A stretch of DNA of 64,000 nucleotides from Paragordius varius. Its lineage: Eukaryota > Nematomorpha. Below, piece by piece: positions 38,901-52,078 of this stretch. The position numbers and the translations under genes are program-made. The notes beneath the pieces are model-generated. The model saw nothing but the letters and a program-made list of their open reading frames with translations, did no database searches and had not been told where the DNA came from. Where the stretch lies: contig OZ176050.1 of NCBI GenBank assembly GCA_964247055.1, positions 7,998,001 to 8,062,000 on the forward strand, written 5' to 3'. Each line of letters opens with the position of its first letter. The stretch's first letter is position 1.

Positions 38901-39856
38901 AAAATTTTTATACGGATTTTTAGATAAAATGAGCATGTTCGAATATAGCAAAACCATGAAAACGGTTTCGTTAAACTTTCATTTTTTAGTTAAACTGTTT
39001 TGGTCTTTATGGTTTTTTATATTTAATATAAACATACGGTAAAAAATATAAGGGTTTTATTTTTTGCTTAAAAATTTATAGCCACAATACCTAAAACACC
39101 TGTCTTTTTATTTTTAGAATTTATTTCTGTGAGATGGCGCTTGACCCTAAAATTTTTTAAATTTAGAAAACCTCGACTTTATATAAATAATTGAGCCTCA
39201 TAAAACGGGCAAAAGATACCTCCGAATTCGGGAATATTTCCTGAGAAGATATTTTTTGCCGGTATTCCTTAACAATTTTATCTAGATTTGGAATCTAATT
39301 TCACATAATTATAATTGAATAATAATTAATGAAAAGTGATAAATTAAATTATAATCGGAAAAAACCGCTTTGTATTTTAAATCAAAAATCAGTATCGGAA
39401 TTACTTGTGCTGGACATTCCAGATCATTATATCGATACTTTTATATAATTCTGATCATAAAAAATCATAGTAAAAAATATTTATTGTAATCTTATGTAGT
39501 ATATATATAAATAAAATAGATTGAGATTATTATTTTGATTTTGTCGGTGAATTTAAGTATAAGCATAATATAAATATACCTATATAGTAAACAATATTTA
39601 TAGTATTTATCATATAAGTTCATAAAAATTATATAAATTAATTGCATAATACTGGATGACAACGTGTATGCATATAATGTTAATTGTTGATTGTGTAAAT
39701 AGCCAGAGTAGTCTATCATAAATGCTTATACCTAAAAGCAATTTACTCATTAGTATTAATCCTAATAAGAAACTTAGCAAGCACCTAATAAGCTATTGAT
39801 TAATCGCATTCGTATATACAAACGTATAACTGAGCACCAAAAACATTAATGTTTTT
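35996..39856. other. Intergenic stretch between CYB5R and the RhoGAP gene
   Basis: No gene is visible. Near 36130 'agggacctcttttg' also occurs near 21857, so it is probably repeat debris. At 37386 CAGTGGTACTCAAACCGGGC and near 38017 'gtggttgtcaaacttaga' resemble hAT left ends, but no right ends with duplications were found. For the minus-strand RhoGAP gene an AATAAA signal lies at 39480-39485, about 370 bases past the stop. Confidence 0.4.
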
Positions 39857-42616
39857 TTATATTCTTATCTGGAATGTAGGGTTTTCTATTATCCGTGGTT
39901 TAGGTTTCACGGAGGGTTTCTGCGGTCGTAAACCAGATTCTTTGACCAAAGCGTCAGGTGCTTTCAAATTCGTTGGAGCTGACATGTTGGAAAAAAGTTT
40001 CGTAAGTTCAGATACGCTCCATGTAGTTTCATTCAATTCATCTTGCAATAACATTTTATGATTACCGCAAGGAGGTGTAATGGACGGAGACTGAGAAGAA
40101 GAAATATTACTAATATGTGGACCTTGAACGTTTGATATTTTTTCGCCCTCTGGGGTGTTTCCATTTACATCATCATGATTGAGATATAGTTTAAGTGATT
40201 TCTCATACAGCTTACGGCCATTAACACACGGTTCATTGAATTTATTGTAGTAATGTGTCTTTTGTTTGGTAGCACCATTGGGTGTTGTTGATTTTTTCGT
40301 AATCGGATTCGATCGGGTATTTTTTAGGGAACAATTTCTTCTTGTTTGATTATTTGCTTCCCATGTTTGCAATGCTTTAAACACTATGCCATTGGTAATA
40401 CTATAATCGTTATCATGAGATGTATTCATTGTTTTTCCCGTTTGGCATTTTGGTGTTACATCTGGTTTATAATCAATATCCGCAGACCTTTGCGAAGAAT
40501 GTTTATCCGAATAAATAGATTCGGTGGTATTTGGGCTGTGAGAGGATGATACATTAGTCACTATTCTGTGAATGATGTCAAGTTCAGGTTCTGTATTGTA
40601 TAAATTGCTGTCGCTTAGTGTTAATCCGGAATCTCGGCTTGAACTAGTTAGGGGACTAACTTGGGACATAAATGGATGACAATGAGTATGGGTATCAGTT
40701 TTATTTTTAGTTGTGGTACAAATCGATATTGTATCATAAGCAGCATGCTTATCTCCAAGCGTTGCATGGTAATGGTTTCTATTATTAATGTCTAATCCAT
40801 GCAAACCTCCATCGGTATTGCTATAAGAAGAATTTTCATCCATCTTATCGTGTGATGCCAATGTTTTAAACCTACCATCTCCCGTTATTGTATCATCAAA
40901 ATTGGGAGATAAGTGATGCCTTACATTCGAAGTGACTGGAAGAGAAGGTTTTAATTGGGATTGGAGTTGTTTAGACAAGGGTGTGCCTTTGTTCAAAGAA
41001 TAGTAACGATATGGTAAGTATCGTGTACTAAACATATATAAATCATTTTTTTCTGTGACCTCTAAACTTTCTACCGAAGTTTCATCGCATCGATCATCAC
41101 CATCAACATTGTATTCGTCCATTTCATTATCTAATATAAAAAAATCGATTCATTTATATGACCAATGATTAAAATTGATAAAACAAACATTTAAAAAATG
41201 TATGACGAAAAAAAGTGATATATTTTAAATAGAAATATATGTTATACCTTTGTTATATGGAGACGTACTTTCGGCACTCTCTGTATCTGAATGTTTTATA
41301 CATGTTGTAAATGACGGGTTAGATAAGGCAAAATTACGATTGGATCTAATGTCAATTTTATCTCGTGGTATGTTTGTAGAATTTTGGAAAGCTTTGTTAT
41401 AAATGGATTGCGGTGTTTTAAGGGGCAAATTGGACAAATTTGTTGGAAGAGAGCTCACTGAATTGGGTGATGAAGATTGACTTGGACATTCTTCCTCAAT
41501 ATCTGACTCATTGCCCTGAGACGATTGATCTTTGGAGATATCATCTTTTGGGATTGAGTTCTGTTTTGTACCTTTGTTAGCGTTACTAAGCGTCAATGTA
41601 TCATGATGACTAATTCGACGTTTGGAAACATTACTGGCATTTGAAACGCGCGTTCTTCTTTTTACCCGATTACGTGTTTGGTTAGAACAATTACTATTGC
41701 TCTTAGATAATTTTCTTTGGAGTGTAGAATTTTTCGATATTTTAAGTTCTGGGATGAGTGTATGGACCTTTTCTTTATCCAAAGCATCTATGTTAAGGAT
41801 TAAAAATTCTATCAGTGAGGCTATCCATTTTGCCGTATCACCTATACATTCATCATTTGATTCAAGATTATCGACGTTTTGGGACGTCAAAGTGTCTGGT
41901 TGTTGATTTAAAGCTAAAAAACTTCGACACTTCTTTTTATTTGTCGCAGAAGGGGTAAAGCCATTTTCGGAATCTTTGTTGACGAATGCAGATGAAAGGG
42001 TATTTTTGATACTTTTATGGTAACTAGCGGCAGATTTTTTAATCAGACACGGATTCGATAACGATGTGGGAGTTTTTTCTGGGGAGGACAGGGACCAAAG
42101 CATACTTGGACCTATGCAAATAGCCAAATTCAAAGCAGTCATTCTGTTAAAACTGGCATTTGAATGAATTTTATTTAAGATATGTAGAGTATGAGCTAAC
42201 AACCGACGATTCAAATCAGTTAATTGATTGAAGATGCTATAATAGAAGAAAAAAAATAAGGAAAAAAATTAAAATATATGTTTTGGAAAAAAAATATAAT
42301 GTCATTACTTTGAGCACATAAATAATTTTTCATCCGGATTGGATATATTACAAGTTTGCCGCCATTTGTCATAAATTTGACAATCCATCAATCCATTAGG
42401 TATGTTCCTTATAAATTCCTAAAAATCACATTTTTTAAAGGATATTATGTGCTGAAACAATTTAATTTTAATTTAGAGATCAAAGTTAAATAATTATGTT
42501 AAATGGCTGTTTAGATTCAATGGAAAAAATAAGAATGCATGTTACACTGGATCAAAGACAAATTAGTGAAACAAAAAATGGTTTCAAATATTTATACAGA
42601 GATTCCACTCAAATAT

Positions 42617-42676
<60 letters not shown>

Positions 42677-45600
42677 CCTTATAGATGGCAGCAATAACCA
42701 ATATCGGCATATCTTCCAAAACTATCTGCACTCCACAATCCAATTTCTCTCGTACAGTTTTGCAAAGTTTGGCATTCGCTGACTTTCGAAAGATCCCTAT
42801 TGTATGTGGTGCGAAAGCATACAGTAACTGTAATATTTTCTAGATTAAAAACATATAAATTATTAGTTCCACATATATGATCGCCTGAGTTAAATTCTAA
42901 AAAGCTCTGTACAGTAATAATTAATACATAATATATTTTTTACTTGAATAGGATTAGGCCATTCACCCTTTATAACAATCTCTTGTAAATGCTTTCCAAA
43001 AAGTCGCTTTTCTCCATTCATATTGCCTAAATGCAACGGATTGTGTGATCGATAACTTGTGATTGCCTGATTATTTTTTGTTTGTCCGGATCTCGAGTAT
43101 TGGCCATCATATCTTTTAGATATTCTGATTTCAGTTGCTCGGTGGATATGACCATTGTTGGCATATTGATATTTACCATCTATTGCATCCACAGGTAACG
43201 AATTTTGATGGTTTAACAAAGGTCGAATCGTGGAGCTCTGCTGAGGAATGGTATGAGAGGATATACCTTTCGTAGAAAAGTTGGGCAGAGTTGAGCTTGA
43301 ATCCGTTTTAGACACCATGAAATGGGGAATAACTAAATTGCCAATTTTGTGTGATGACTTGCGTATGTGGTACATACCATTTTTACTTTTGCCAGACATG
43401 AGTTTTCCTACATTTAATTTGATATATATAGATTAAATTATTCTAATATAGTACTATTCAAATAACATATACATTTTAATCCAGAAAATTTGAGAATTGT
43501 ACCAAAAAGAAAATAATTTTTAAATAATAGGGATAAAACATTTGGATATAGACATTTATTTAAATTATTTTATCCAACCTTATTTTCATATGATGATTAA
43601 ATTCATTTAATGTTTTTTACAAGTACTAAATTCGACGCAACTTTTATTAATGTCGAAACGAATTTGATGCACATATATGTATAAACTCTTCTATATTACT
43701 CATATTGTTGCTATATATATACCATTTACAGTTCAAATTCACCCTTGAACAATTTAAATTCACTTTAAATAAATTATGTGTTTTATTACATCAAAAATTA
43801 CCTTTATTTTATAATATTTTTTAAAATATAAAATTCTGTTTAAAATTACTGAAAAAATAATAAACTATGTCGTAAAAATGTATTCCATATTAATGATAAG
43901 TTATATTATCCCAAAAACACAATTTATTTTTAGGGTGAATTTGATTTATTTAAGGGTGTATTTGAATTCCCTTTCAAACAATTCAAATTCACCCTTGAAC
44001 AATTCAAATTCACCCCAAAAATAAATTATGTGTTTTCGAACTAATTTAACTCATTATTAGTATGAAATACATCTTTATGGCATAGTTTATTATTTTTTCA
44101 GTATTATTTTAATTTAAAACAAAATTTCTATTTTTTAAAAATATATAAAAATATTGGTAATTTTTTATCTTAAAAAACATATATTTTAGTTATGGGTGAA
44201 TTTGAATTGTTTAAGGGTGCGAATTGTAAATGGTTTAGAATGCTTAAGTTGTTCTAAACGGTCTGACCGCTTATGTTATTCATGGTCTAAACCATTTAAT
44301 GAATACTTGTAATGTAAATATATGTAGCAACTATAAGAACAAAACGTAAGTAAATATCGGCTCTAGTCATGTTAATGATTTAAAAATACTGCATGGTAAA
44401 TATTTGTTAAATTTTACATTTTTTACCATTAAATCTAAATTTTTAACTATTATTTTATTGTTTTAATACATGTAATAAACAAATGAGTGAATGTTTTGAC
44501 AGGTTACTTTTGATAGCTCTCGCAGTCATGGTCTTTATAACCGCTTAATCCCAAACTTATTGTACTGTTTACCGTAAACATCGTTAAAATAATTTACTGT
44601 TCATAACTATACTTAACAAATTTTACTTGGTTTGAATTTTTGAATGGATAATGTAGCAGATTTGGTTGCATCTAATGTACGCGATTTCAGGAGCTTCGTT
44701 CCAGCATGTTTAGGATTTATCATATTCATCACAGATTTAGGTGTGGAGGTGGTCACATCATACGTCGTATGGCATTTATTTGATGCGTCATATTCACTGC
44801 GGATAGAAAATTGACATATCAAAGCTGAACCCAAATTACCCTCCAGCATTTGTTGAATTTGCATGGTTGTTGATTCGTTGTTTGTAATATCATCACATGT
44901 TCTGTGATGATATTGATTATTATTGAAAAGCGTAGTTTCCTTGGGTGTTGAGTAAGTATTTGTCAGCAAAGATTGGGTACCATGTAATAAACGGTGAGGC
45001 GTTTTTGAATTTTCAGGTTTAAGATTTGGTTTTTTAGTTTTGCAATAGTCATTACCTATGAAACCAATGTCTTTCAAAAATCTGGATATAGTTTTCGAAT
45101 TCAGTGTTAAAGAATGTTCACTTCGACTACTCATACCTAGTAATAAAAATCACATAGTATAGAATAAATAAGTTACAAATCATAATTCGATACAAAATTC
45201 CATTCCCAGATATTAACCATATAAGAATAAACCCTACTTCTAGTTTCAGATACGGCCGCAATCGACAAATTTCGAGAACAATTGCTTGAAGTTTCATCCT
45301 GCGCATTGGTGACACTATTGTTGTTGGGCAATGAAGGCGTTGTGTTACGACAACCTTTCCAATTTATATCGCTTGAGTTATGAGTCTGTGCATATTCTTC
45401 TCCAAAATTTGTTTCAGCGTTATCCAAATTATTGAAACCAAAAAGTCCACCATTAAATCCGCCAAATAAGTGAAGCGAATCATCGAATCCAATGTTGGCC
45501 ATATTATGGTTACTATTATCGCATGTAAGGCCAGTGGAAGAATTGAAACCGGCTGTATTTGTCTGTTGCTGCGATGAAGAAAAGGATAGCAGATATGAGA

Positions 45601-47640
45601 TGATAACTAACGGTCTTTCATGACCTAACAATTTGAAAGATTTTACGGACGAATTCGAGGATGTCGACAAATAATGTGATTGTTGATGTTGTTGCATATT
45701 AAATAGTTGGGTATTAACATCTACCCACAAATAATATTGTGGGAAGTTGTTTTGTGAATAATTTAGAGTTGTCGAGGAGATGGCACTTGAAATATTATCA
45801 TTTGTATTAGGTGTAGATTCATCCACTAAGTTTGGGTCTTTAAATTTATAACATGGATGGGGATTATCATTAATATTGGTAGATGTGTTTATTGTTGCAG
45901 ATTTCGTTTTATCAGGGGGCGTGAGGTGAAATAATGTTTTACATTGTTCTAAACATTCACCAGCTGTGGTAGCCATACTGATACGTATTGCCTTTGACTA
46001 AAAAATTAATAAATTATTGGTTGGAAATGTCAAAAATATTAGATTAAAACACAAATACAATGATTCATTGTGGTTGATAATTTTTTTAAAATATTAAATT
46101 AAAATTACTTTTATTGGAGTGTCCAAATTGCTGTTAAATATTTTCAGGGTAATTTTCTCGTCATCCATTCTCACATTTTGACTTTGATTTTGTATGGCAC
46201 TTTATGCATGAAATTTTAAAAATTAATATCGACGAAATTATAAACTTAAAATTTATTTTGAAAGTTCATTTAAACAAATCAAGTTATTAAATATAAATTG
46301 GTATAAAAACTTACGTGTTAAACAAATGAAACCATTGCGTTTTCAAATGTGGATTGCTAAATTCGATAAATAACATAATTATGTGATATCAATATCTAAT
46401 TTTTTGATAAAATATTTGTTTAAGTCTAAGCAATTATTTTATTTAAAAGTCAACGTACCTAAAAGTGATTAAATGATTCACAATCGGCCATCCAATTATG
46501 AAAGATGAATCAAATTTATCGTTGGAGCCTTGGATAAATAAGTCAAGTCGGGCAGAAACCCACAAATCTGACACTTTAATACGTTGTTTTAGTTGAAATG
46601 CATCATTAGACCTATTTAATTAAATATAATAATCAATTATTTATTCATTATTATAAACTCCTAAAAAATGTACTATAAGACTTTTTCAAAATTTTTTACA
46701 TCCTCATAAAATATCCAATGAAACTTTATGAGTACCCATTTTATGAGTTGAAAAAGTTTACTAAATTATTTATATACTACCTGTATTTTACAATAATGAG
46801 CCAATCTTCAAAAAGTAGGAGGTAACGTTTGTGAGATCGAGTGCCCTAAAGTAAAATTAAAAAAACAAATATATAACAATATAATATTTTAGATTGTTAA
46901 AAATTCATAGAAATATTTACTATACTAATATTTTCTCTAATATATGTATACTTTTTGTGACAATCATACCAAATATATGAAATTAAGCTAATAAAAAATG
47001 TGACTAATCTGACACTTCTCTTAGAAATATTACTCATAAACTTTTAAGTAACTATACTATAATAAGGATGATATGTTAGAGAAGTTTTATAATGGTATTC
47101 TATAAACCAATGATATTCGAACCGTGGCCCATGGAAATGCTTTTTAATGGTTTTGAATAAACATTTTTGACTTATTTATTTTGAGTAAAATTTGCAAATT
47201 AAACAGCTATGAAATGAGTATCGATATTACATGGTGCATGCTCCTTGAGATAGAATAAATATTTTTTGCAATTCTTTAAATTATTTTTCGTGTACCACAA
47301 TTATAAACTAAAATATATATACTTTTAGCCTTTAACCAGATATATTCAATGAATACATATTTTTTAATTTTATTGTATATTGTTTTATTTTGGTTAAATT
47401 TTAAGAATTAAACGGTTGATTTTTCATAACCGATAACCACATCCAATGTTTGTGTAAAGCTAATGGAACAAATAAAAAATTGGCCACAAAAAAATGCTCT
47501 TAAAAACTTATTATTAATAAATGAAACTTTTAAACCTATTTATAAAAATATTATCATAGTTTTGAAATTAATTACCTGAGTAAGGGTGGCGAAACCCTCA
47601 GATATGTAAGCTCTTCGGGATAACATTTTATAATTAGGTC
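39857..47640 (-). CDS. ARHGAP20: ARHGAP20-like Rho GTPase-activating protein, eleven recognised exons
   Basis: Coding exons in order: 47576-47640, 46781-46845, 46459-46611, 46109-46199, 45238-45997, 44627-45136, 42944-43407, 42678-42839, 42309-42418, 41248-42236, 39857-41130. Every splice phase agrees; they encode about 1,547 residues. The first three exons form a PH domain (SEGFATLTQ, RYLLLFEDWLIIVKY, LKQRIKVSDLW, SSFIIGWPIVNHLITF) matching vertebrate ARHGAP20. Next comes the Ras-association-like region (DEKITLKIF, YYLWVD, LLGHERP, then QFSIRS). The RhoGAP domain starts at LFGKHLQEIV, has the arginine finger in GIFRKSAN (exon 42678-42839) and MTALNLAICIGPSMLW. Its last helix (WIASLIEFLILN) follows an insert of about 87 residues. 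The C-terminal 570 or so residues are Ser/Asn/Thr-rich and end in a proline/lysine segment (KPSVKPKPR). It should hydrolyse GTP on Rho-family proteins at membranes. The donor at 45238 (GTAGGG) is the least certain junction, and the true N-terminus is unsettled. Confidence 0.93.
42617..42673. repeat. (AT)n microsatellite touching a RhoGAP splice donor
   Basis: About 53-57 bases of alternating A and T begin within five bases of the GTATTA donor (42672-42677) of the exon that carries the arginine finger. Confidence 0.9.
43722..44233. mobile_element. Two inverted copies of a CCATTTAC MITE in a RhoGAP intron
   Basis: Each unit is a foldback of about 250 bp with arms built from 'ttcaaattcacccttgaaca' and 'aaataaattatgtgtttt'. 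The first unit runs from CCATTTACAG at 43722 to about 43973, and the second from about 43978 to GTAAATGG at 44233. The inner marker 'ctgaaaaaataataaactatg' is direct in unit 1 and inverted in unit 2, so the two lie in opposite orientation. A TA precedes the left end. A single copy lies at 61146-61407. Confidence 0.75.
47108..47300. mobile_element. Decayed 193-bp hAT element in a RhoGAP intron
   Basis: The left end CAATGATATTCGAACCGTGG resembles the widespread hAT end CAGTGGTTCTCAAACTGTGG. The right end TTTCGTGTACCACAA is its imperfect inverse. The flanks ctataaac (47100-47107) and ttataaac (47301-47308) match at seven of eight positions, which fits an 8-bp hAT target duplication. It is non-coding and lies between the first two recognised PH-domain exons. 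Confidence 0.7.
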
Positions 47641-50600
47641 CTAATAGCAGTTAGGAATATGTGGCCATATGAATTCGTAGAAAATTTAAATTCCAGAATA
47701 TTGTATGGTATTGCATATCAGGTATTCTTATTTCTTTAAATATTATAAAAAAAATATAATTTGATGAATAAAATAAATAGCCCAAAGATTTTAAAACAGT
47801 AGTTTGGGAATGTTTGAATAATAAAAAAAATAAATACTGTATCTATTACAGGCATAATTTAAAAAATAAAATTTTATAATAATAATAATAATAAAATAAC
47901 TAATGCATAATTTTATTACACCTTTAATCCTTTCTTCTGCTTATTAACTTACCTTATTATTACAAAAACTAAACATATATATATAGTTTATACACCATTT
48001 TTTTATATGTTTTTACTAAAATAAAAATTATATTAACATATATAAATATATATGTAGATAGAAGATTTCCCTGGAAAAAAATTGTTTTGTGTAAATGTAT
48101 TTATAATATTTATAACCTTGGACAAAATTTATAAAGGTAAAAATGGCTATAAAATATTTACAAGAGACAAGATACTAGATTAGGGAACATGCTACAACAA
48201 AGTTTTTAGACTTATCTATTTTGATTGTCCGTATTTTTATGTATTTCAAAAAAAATAAATCCACTTGAAAAAAATGTATCTATTCTATATAATTACTAAG
48301 GTTGTTTAAAAAAGAAATATATATGAGTTAATTATCAAAATTATATTGAAGTAATACAAAAAGAGAGAGTCTCGCATATTTTTCTCAGGTAAACCAATAA
48401 TAATTTTAAGGAAGATCAACTTAAAAGTTTATTTTTTTTATCTTGAGTACTATACATTTATAAAATATATATATTTTTTTTGTTATGTCCATCCTTCTTT
48501 TATGGAAACAAAAAACATAAATATAGGTGTCTCTATGATATTAAATAAATATACTGGACATTTACTAGATATAATGGATTTGATACAATGTAAAGGTAAC
48601 AAAAATAGATTAACATATTTTTTAACACACTTGTTGTTGTTTTAAAAATTATTTTTTAAGTACAAATATCCTAAGGACAACAATCTTGAACAAAGATCTT
48701 TTCCTTGCAAATTTTTTGACTCATCTTTACACTACTAAAAGGTTATTCAACTACATAAAATTAAATTTTAAAATATACCCATAATTATCCAGAATTATTT
48801 GTTAAGGCCAAAATTTAAATAGAGACGACAATGATGATTATTTGAAAAAAGTTTTTTGCTAAATTTTGGAAAAAAAACTTGAACTCAAAATAATGAATAG
48901 TACATTATGTAGTAAAAAGTAACATGTCTTATCTACGTATGTATTTGTTCGAAAATCGCGTGAATAATTAAATTTGAATTTTTTTTCGTTAAAAATTATA
49001 AGTTTGTTTCTTAAATATGTTAAAAATAAGATTGTATAATTTTGGTAAACTTGATTAAATTTCTAAGTTATCTCTCTATCACATGAAATAAAACAAATAT
49101 ATAATCAAATACTATAAAAAAAATACGAAACTTTAAAAAATAAATTTTTTAGCTTAATTCCTACCGTTCAGATAGTTAGCAAGCTAACTAACTGAACAAT
49201 TTTTGTTTAACAACACAGACAACATGAGCAAAAATAAATGTATTTTTAGGTAAAACACACACACAAAAGACACAAATCCTCCCTCTAAAAAAGTTTACAA
49301 AAATGTATATAATTAATTTTATCATTGTTGTGTAATGCATGAATTAACATTCTAATCAAGCATTATATGGATTAGGATCTGTTCTGTTCTGAAAAAAAAT
49401 AAAAAACATTTTTTGATAGAGATTTTCGATGCATTCATCCAACATATATACATATAATCAATTAGTTAGTAGGTTATATTGTATATATATTTTAATTTTA
49501 ACTGATTACATATATTTATGTAGGCGAATCGTTGTTTCATCTGAAATTACACAAAACATTGATTTTTTCAACCCAAAATCAAACTTATATCGGAGGGAGC
49601 GCGCGATCATCTTTTACTTGATTAGTTTATAATTATTTATTCTTATAAGTTTAGTAAACTTAAAAATTAAAAAATGTAATTCGTCTTGATATAACTGTCT
49701 GTATAATCAAATCAAGAAAAATTTTTTTTTTACTATCATATCATAAAAAGAAATTATATATTGAGTTAAAAAAGCCATAAAAAATTCAGATTAATACATA
49801 ACATATCAATGTTAACAAATGACCCATATTACAAATAATATATTTATAATAGTTTAATGTTAAGATATCCTTATTTTTTTATTAGTATTCATTTTCTTTT
49901 TAATATAATAGATTTTATTACTTACAAATTTCTCACCTCTGCAGTTATTAAGTAAAATGATTTTCATTTCTATAAAATCTTAAAATGGGATTATTTAATT
50001 TCTTATTTTATTACTTTTACTATTTTTTAGCAACGACGGTTAATAGTTAAAAGAAAGAAATATGTATATGTAATGTATTTAACACAATTTTTTTACAAAA
50101 CCCAGTTTTTAGTTTACATTACTTACTAATCCAATTAAAATCTCAAGCAAGAGTTATTATTATCATCAGCAGTTAACTGTATAAATCTCTGTTTCAAAAT
50201 TTTTACTTTTCAACATAATTATTATTACTGTGCGTTTTTATCAAATGTCGGAAGTGTTTTATCACACATACACGGCGGAGAATGGAAAAAAATATGACGA
50301 CTAATTTATACATTTAAGATTATTATTTATTAAGGAAACACAACCGAGTATAATAATAATAATATGAATTTATTTACTTCCTATATTACGATAAGAAGAG
50401 AGCGGTAGATAACAAATTTAAAAAAACCAAATCAATCCCTTAATTATTTTCAGTTTTTCACAACTGAATCCAAATTATTTCTATTATGTGCAAATTAGTA
50501 ATTTTAACACGACACGACAACACATAAAATCCTAAATAAGTCAACAAACAAACAGTTATGTAAAGTATAAAAATAGGATGTGAAAAAAAACAAGAAACAC

Positions 50601-51879
50601 AATCAAATTTTACTGAACTCTTGACTTATATTGTAATGATATAATAATAATAATAAAACTAACATTTTAACAAAACACATTATAACATATTATCACCTTC
50701 CTTCTTAGATAGATAAAATGATATGTAATTATTATATTATTATATAAAACATTTTAAAATTTAACTTTATATATAGTATAAATATTCATTACCTAATTTT
50801 AATTATAACTAACACTTTGACAACAAAAAAACGCAAGACAATGTGAGGTTAGTGACAAAAAAACTGTTGTAGATAAATTACATGCACTAACTTCTTTAAT
50901 ATCTACAAAAATAAGAACAAATTTGTTTTAAAACTGTTTTAAAGAGGTAATTTAATTTAGAAATATGTTATTACTCGTTCACAATTCCGTGTCTCATATT
51001 AATTAAAAGCGACGATATCAATTTTTTATAAATAGTTCTAAAAAAATTTTTTTATCTTTTTTATTGTATATTTGCTAGGATAAATTTGTCGTGCGAATTA
51101 AATTTTTTTTTAATTTGACAAAAAAACAGTTTCACCTTTACACTAGTGTACGTAACGTTCACAAAAAATGATTTTTTTTAAAAAAATGGAATAATTTATA
51201 TTTAAAATTTTTTAATTAGTAATATTGATTGATGTATTCAATTTTTTTATGTGGTCAAGTTACACTTTTCTATTAAAAATAAATGGACGAGCGGTCAAAT
51301 TATCAAAAAGATCAAAGAAATATATAATATCATGTATAAATTTAAATTTTTATATTATATGTAAATTATACATATAAAATGTAATTTTTATTGTCAAAAA
51401 ATCAATTTTATTTAAATATGATGAGATAAAAAAACTCTTAAAACTATTTAAATTTTAAATATAAAATAAAAATTTTAATTAATTTATGCAAATTAGTTCA
51501 ATAAAAGTAATTACACATTAAACAAAAGCGGTAAGTAAATTTTAAACACTAATTTTTTATTTTAATTGAATTTTAAAATTAAATTAAACTTATTTCAATT
51601 TTATATTTTTTTCCTAATCGAAGTAGTGACCTTTCATTTTGCATCAATAAATTTTTCATAATATCTGACAGTTTTTCATATTGTGGCATCAATCTTGGGA
51701 CCCAATATGTTAAAATTAAAAACTTATGGTAGAGTCCTAAAATTGAAAAATTACAACATTTCGACGGTATAATTGAATCCTCTTTCTAACAACTTTTTTT
51801 CAAATCATATAAAGAGCCTTAATTTGAAAATACAGAAATATATTAAATTTAAAATATTATTTAGTAATAGCCTGAATTA
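47641..51879. other. AT-rich stretch upstream of the recognised RhoGAP exons
   Basis: If the candidate first exon at 56713-56740 is real, this is intron. I see no further exon in it. It contains poly-A/T runs and short AT repeats. The small open frame at 49429-49632 has no supporting feature. Confidence 0.4.
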
Positions 51880-52076
51880 TAGTATGAGTAAGTATATAGA
51901 TTGCTAGAAAGTTATTAATTATTGCCAAATAGTAAATACAACAAAGGGCAGTATTATTGGCTTATAGTTATTTTTTCACTTTTTATTTATATTTGCCAAT
52001 AATACTGCCCTCTGTTATATTTACTATTTGGCAATAATTAATAACTTTCTAGCAATCTATATACTTACTCATACTG
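51880..52076. mobile_element. 197-bp TA-flanked MITE
   Basis: This is a near-perfect foldback: 'agtatgagtaagtatataga' at the left is answered by its inverse at 52055-52074, with pairing of about 85-90 bases per arm through 'ttattgccaaatagtaaata' and 'gggcagtattattggc' and a short loop. The ends are TAGT (left) and ACTG (right), bordered by TA at 51878-51879 and 52077-52078. The close match of the arms suggests little decay. Confidence 0.85.
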
Positions 52077-52078
52077 TA

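Noticed and set aside
40346-40549. Plus-strand frame opposite the RhoGAP C-terminal exon, with similar ones at 41622 and 31411
   Set aside because: Each is antisense to a well-supported coding exon.
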